This document shows, piece after piece, positions 62,808-64,000 of a stretch of 64,000 nt of DNA. A program made the position numbers and the translations under genes. Source of the DNA: Enoplolaimus lenunculus (Eukaryota > Nematoda > Enoplea > Enoplida > Thoracostomopsidae); contig JASANG010001660.1 in NCBI GenBank assembly GCA_030248215.1, forward strand, positions 62,001 to 126,000. The letters are read 5' to 3'. Within the stretch, counting starts at the first letter, position 1; each line of letters begins with the position of its first letter. The notes below the pieces were generated by a model. That model was not told the origin of the DNA, ran no database searches, and saw only the letters and a list, made by a program, of their open reading frames with translations.

Positions 62808-64000
62808 CATTATATACGTACGTTCCGGCTTCTCCACAGCTTGAAAATTTTCGCCGGAGGGGCGTTTCCTGGGGGGCCCTCAGGAATTTCCTGGGGGGCA
62901 GCTGATTGTGCTGGGGGCAGTTTTCCTGTGAGCCCCCAGATGATCTGGGGGGTCCTGGGGGGCACACTTAAAATTTTGCAAACCGACTTTTTGGACCACT
63001 TTTTCATTCTAGACCGTGTTTCCAACTCAACTGAAGATTACTCATCGCTCAACATGACAAAAATTTCTCGCAAACGCTAATAACAATAATTAAAGAAGCA
63101 CAATTATATAAAATATAGATAATCTATAATTGAAACTGTGATTAATATATTTTTTATATATTAGACACAGCTTCAGTTTATCATAAGGCTCAGGCGGGTT
63201 GCTGCAAGGTACTTTCGAATGCTGTATGCTCTGAAACGGTCTTTATATAATTGTGCTTTTTAGTTCATTATTGAATTGTATTAGTTACTACGGGTATTTG
63301 TAACGCTATTAAAAAATTATGAGTACTCAGCGTAATATAAAATCATATTTTGCCGAATGTCCACCTCAAAAGAAGTTCAGGTGTTTACGTTTTAACATTG
63401 AAAATTTTTGGCCTAGAAAAGTCCTGGGGGCCCCAACAAAAAAATTTGCTGGAGGGGCATTTTGCTGGGGGGGGGGGGCGAAAATTCGCCGGGGGGGGGC
63501 TTTCCGGGGGGCGGCAAAATTTTCGCCGGGGGGAAATGAAAATTTCGACAAGTGCTGCCCCCCCGCTGTGGAGAAGCCAGTGTATTACATGCAATGTTTG
63601 CACGCAGATTTATATTTTTACATACAAAAGGCTTTTGACGCTAACTCTTTAACACAAAAGAAGCAGTTTATCAACTGAAGTAAATATGGTATAATGAGCT
63701 TTGTTAAAGGTTTTAGTTATTTTGAAACCTACTTTGAGGAGTTACCTAACTTATCAATAACTGATTGTATATAGTTTAGCTTTACAAAACCAAAAAAATC
63801 ATCCCACGTGCCAGTGTTGTTTGGCCTTGCTGTATACAGTATAAAACATTTTAGATTATGATGTATATGTCGGCGTTTAAATAAATTTTTGTCTTAAATT
63901 ACAAAAATGCTTTTATACATTTGGTGGCTGCTCATAAAGGTGCGTTTGACTTCTGGTGCGCTGGCGAAACTACGTAAATTTTAAAATGATTAAAAGTGTA
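62563..64000. repeat. Duplicated segment with two G-run-rich elements
   Basis: TGAGGAGTTCCTAACTTATC near 62573 recurs as TGAGGAGTTACCTAACTTAT near 63736, both followed by ACTGATTGTATATAG and an AACCAAAAAAATC-type stretch. G-run patches lie at 62850-62965 and 63420-63535 (runs of up to 12 Gs separated by CGAAAATT or TTTCC). Each patch is preceded or followed by GAAAATTTT. Open frames here are Gly/Pro-rich and come from the runs. No gene is supported to the right edge. Confidence 0.55.

Noticed and set aside
62763-63080. Gly/Pro-rich open frames near the right end
   Set aside because: They come from G runs that are open in several frames on both strands; no splice sites or family match.

Overview
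The window is nuclear DNA of an AT-rich, intron-rich, non-vertebrate animal. The evidence is a set of clearly metazoan genes split by GT-AG introns, very small and scattered exons, pol III-type SINEs and a dense load of short DNA transposons. I cannot fix the phylum from the sequence alone.

Five genes can be assembled with in-phase splice junctions. From left to right: (1) the 5' part of SEC61A (Sec61 translocon alpha subunit) on the minus strand, six coding exons between 7408 and 113, running off the left edge; (2) RPS19 (ribosomal protein eS19) on the plus strand, four exons 8194-11570, complete at 147 residues, divergent from SEC61A across 785 bp; (3) an intronless SPO11/topoisomerase VI-A-like gene, plus strand 12341-13399, 352 residues, with an unusual Toprim motif; (4) an ankyrin-repeat SOCS-box (ASB-like) gene, plus strand, two exons 39869-42377, 340 residues; (5) TTC17 on the minus strand, reconstructed here as 26 exons from 62201 to 44663 with 4215 coding bases (1404 residues), signal peptide first and three groups of TPR repeats. 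ASB and TTC17 are convergent.

The 24-34 kb stretch holds several exon-like segments with good splice sites (minus 24822-24980, minus 28492-28867, plus 31596-32785, minus 33070-33441). I do not recognise their products and give them at low confidence.

The rest is mostly mobile DNA. There is a 4.8 kb LTR element (19383-24194) with identical LTRs and one gag-protease reading frame, treated as a recent fossil-type insertion without polymerase parts. There is a LINE 3' fragment (3664-4472), and three copies of a tRNA-Phe-like SINE. Several MITE families are present: a hAT-type family with CAGGGTGCAACC ends and CCGGAA-type internal arrays (about ten copies, several with 8-bp target duplications); a second hAT-type family (CAGGCCCGTA ends); a TA-flanked mariner-type family (CTGTAGTGACCC ends) including a copy nested inside another copy; a TTAA-flanked piggyBac-type MITE that carries a tRNA-like pol III promoter; a palindromic GAGTC-rich foldback element; and a GGCGCTATAC-ended family, one copy of which has expanded a 20-bp minisatellite inside the ASB intron. 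Housekeeping and meiotic/ciliary genes here do not form an operon or a shared pathway; the only close regulatory coupling suggested by the layout is the SEC61A/RPS19 divergent promoter.
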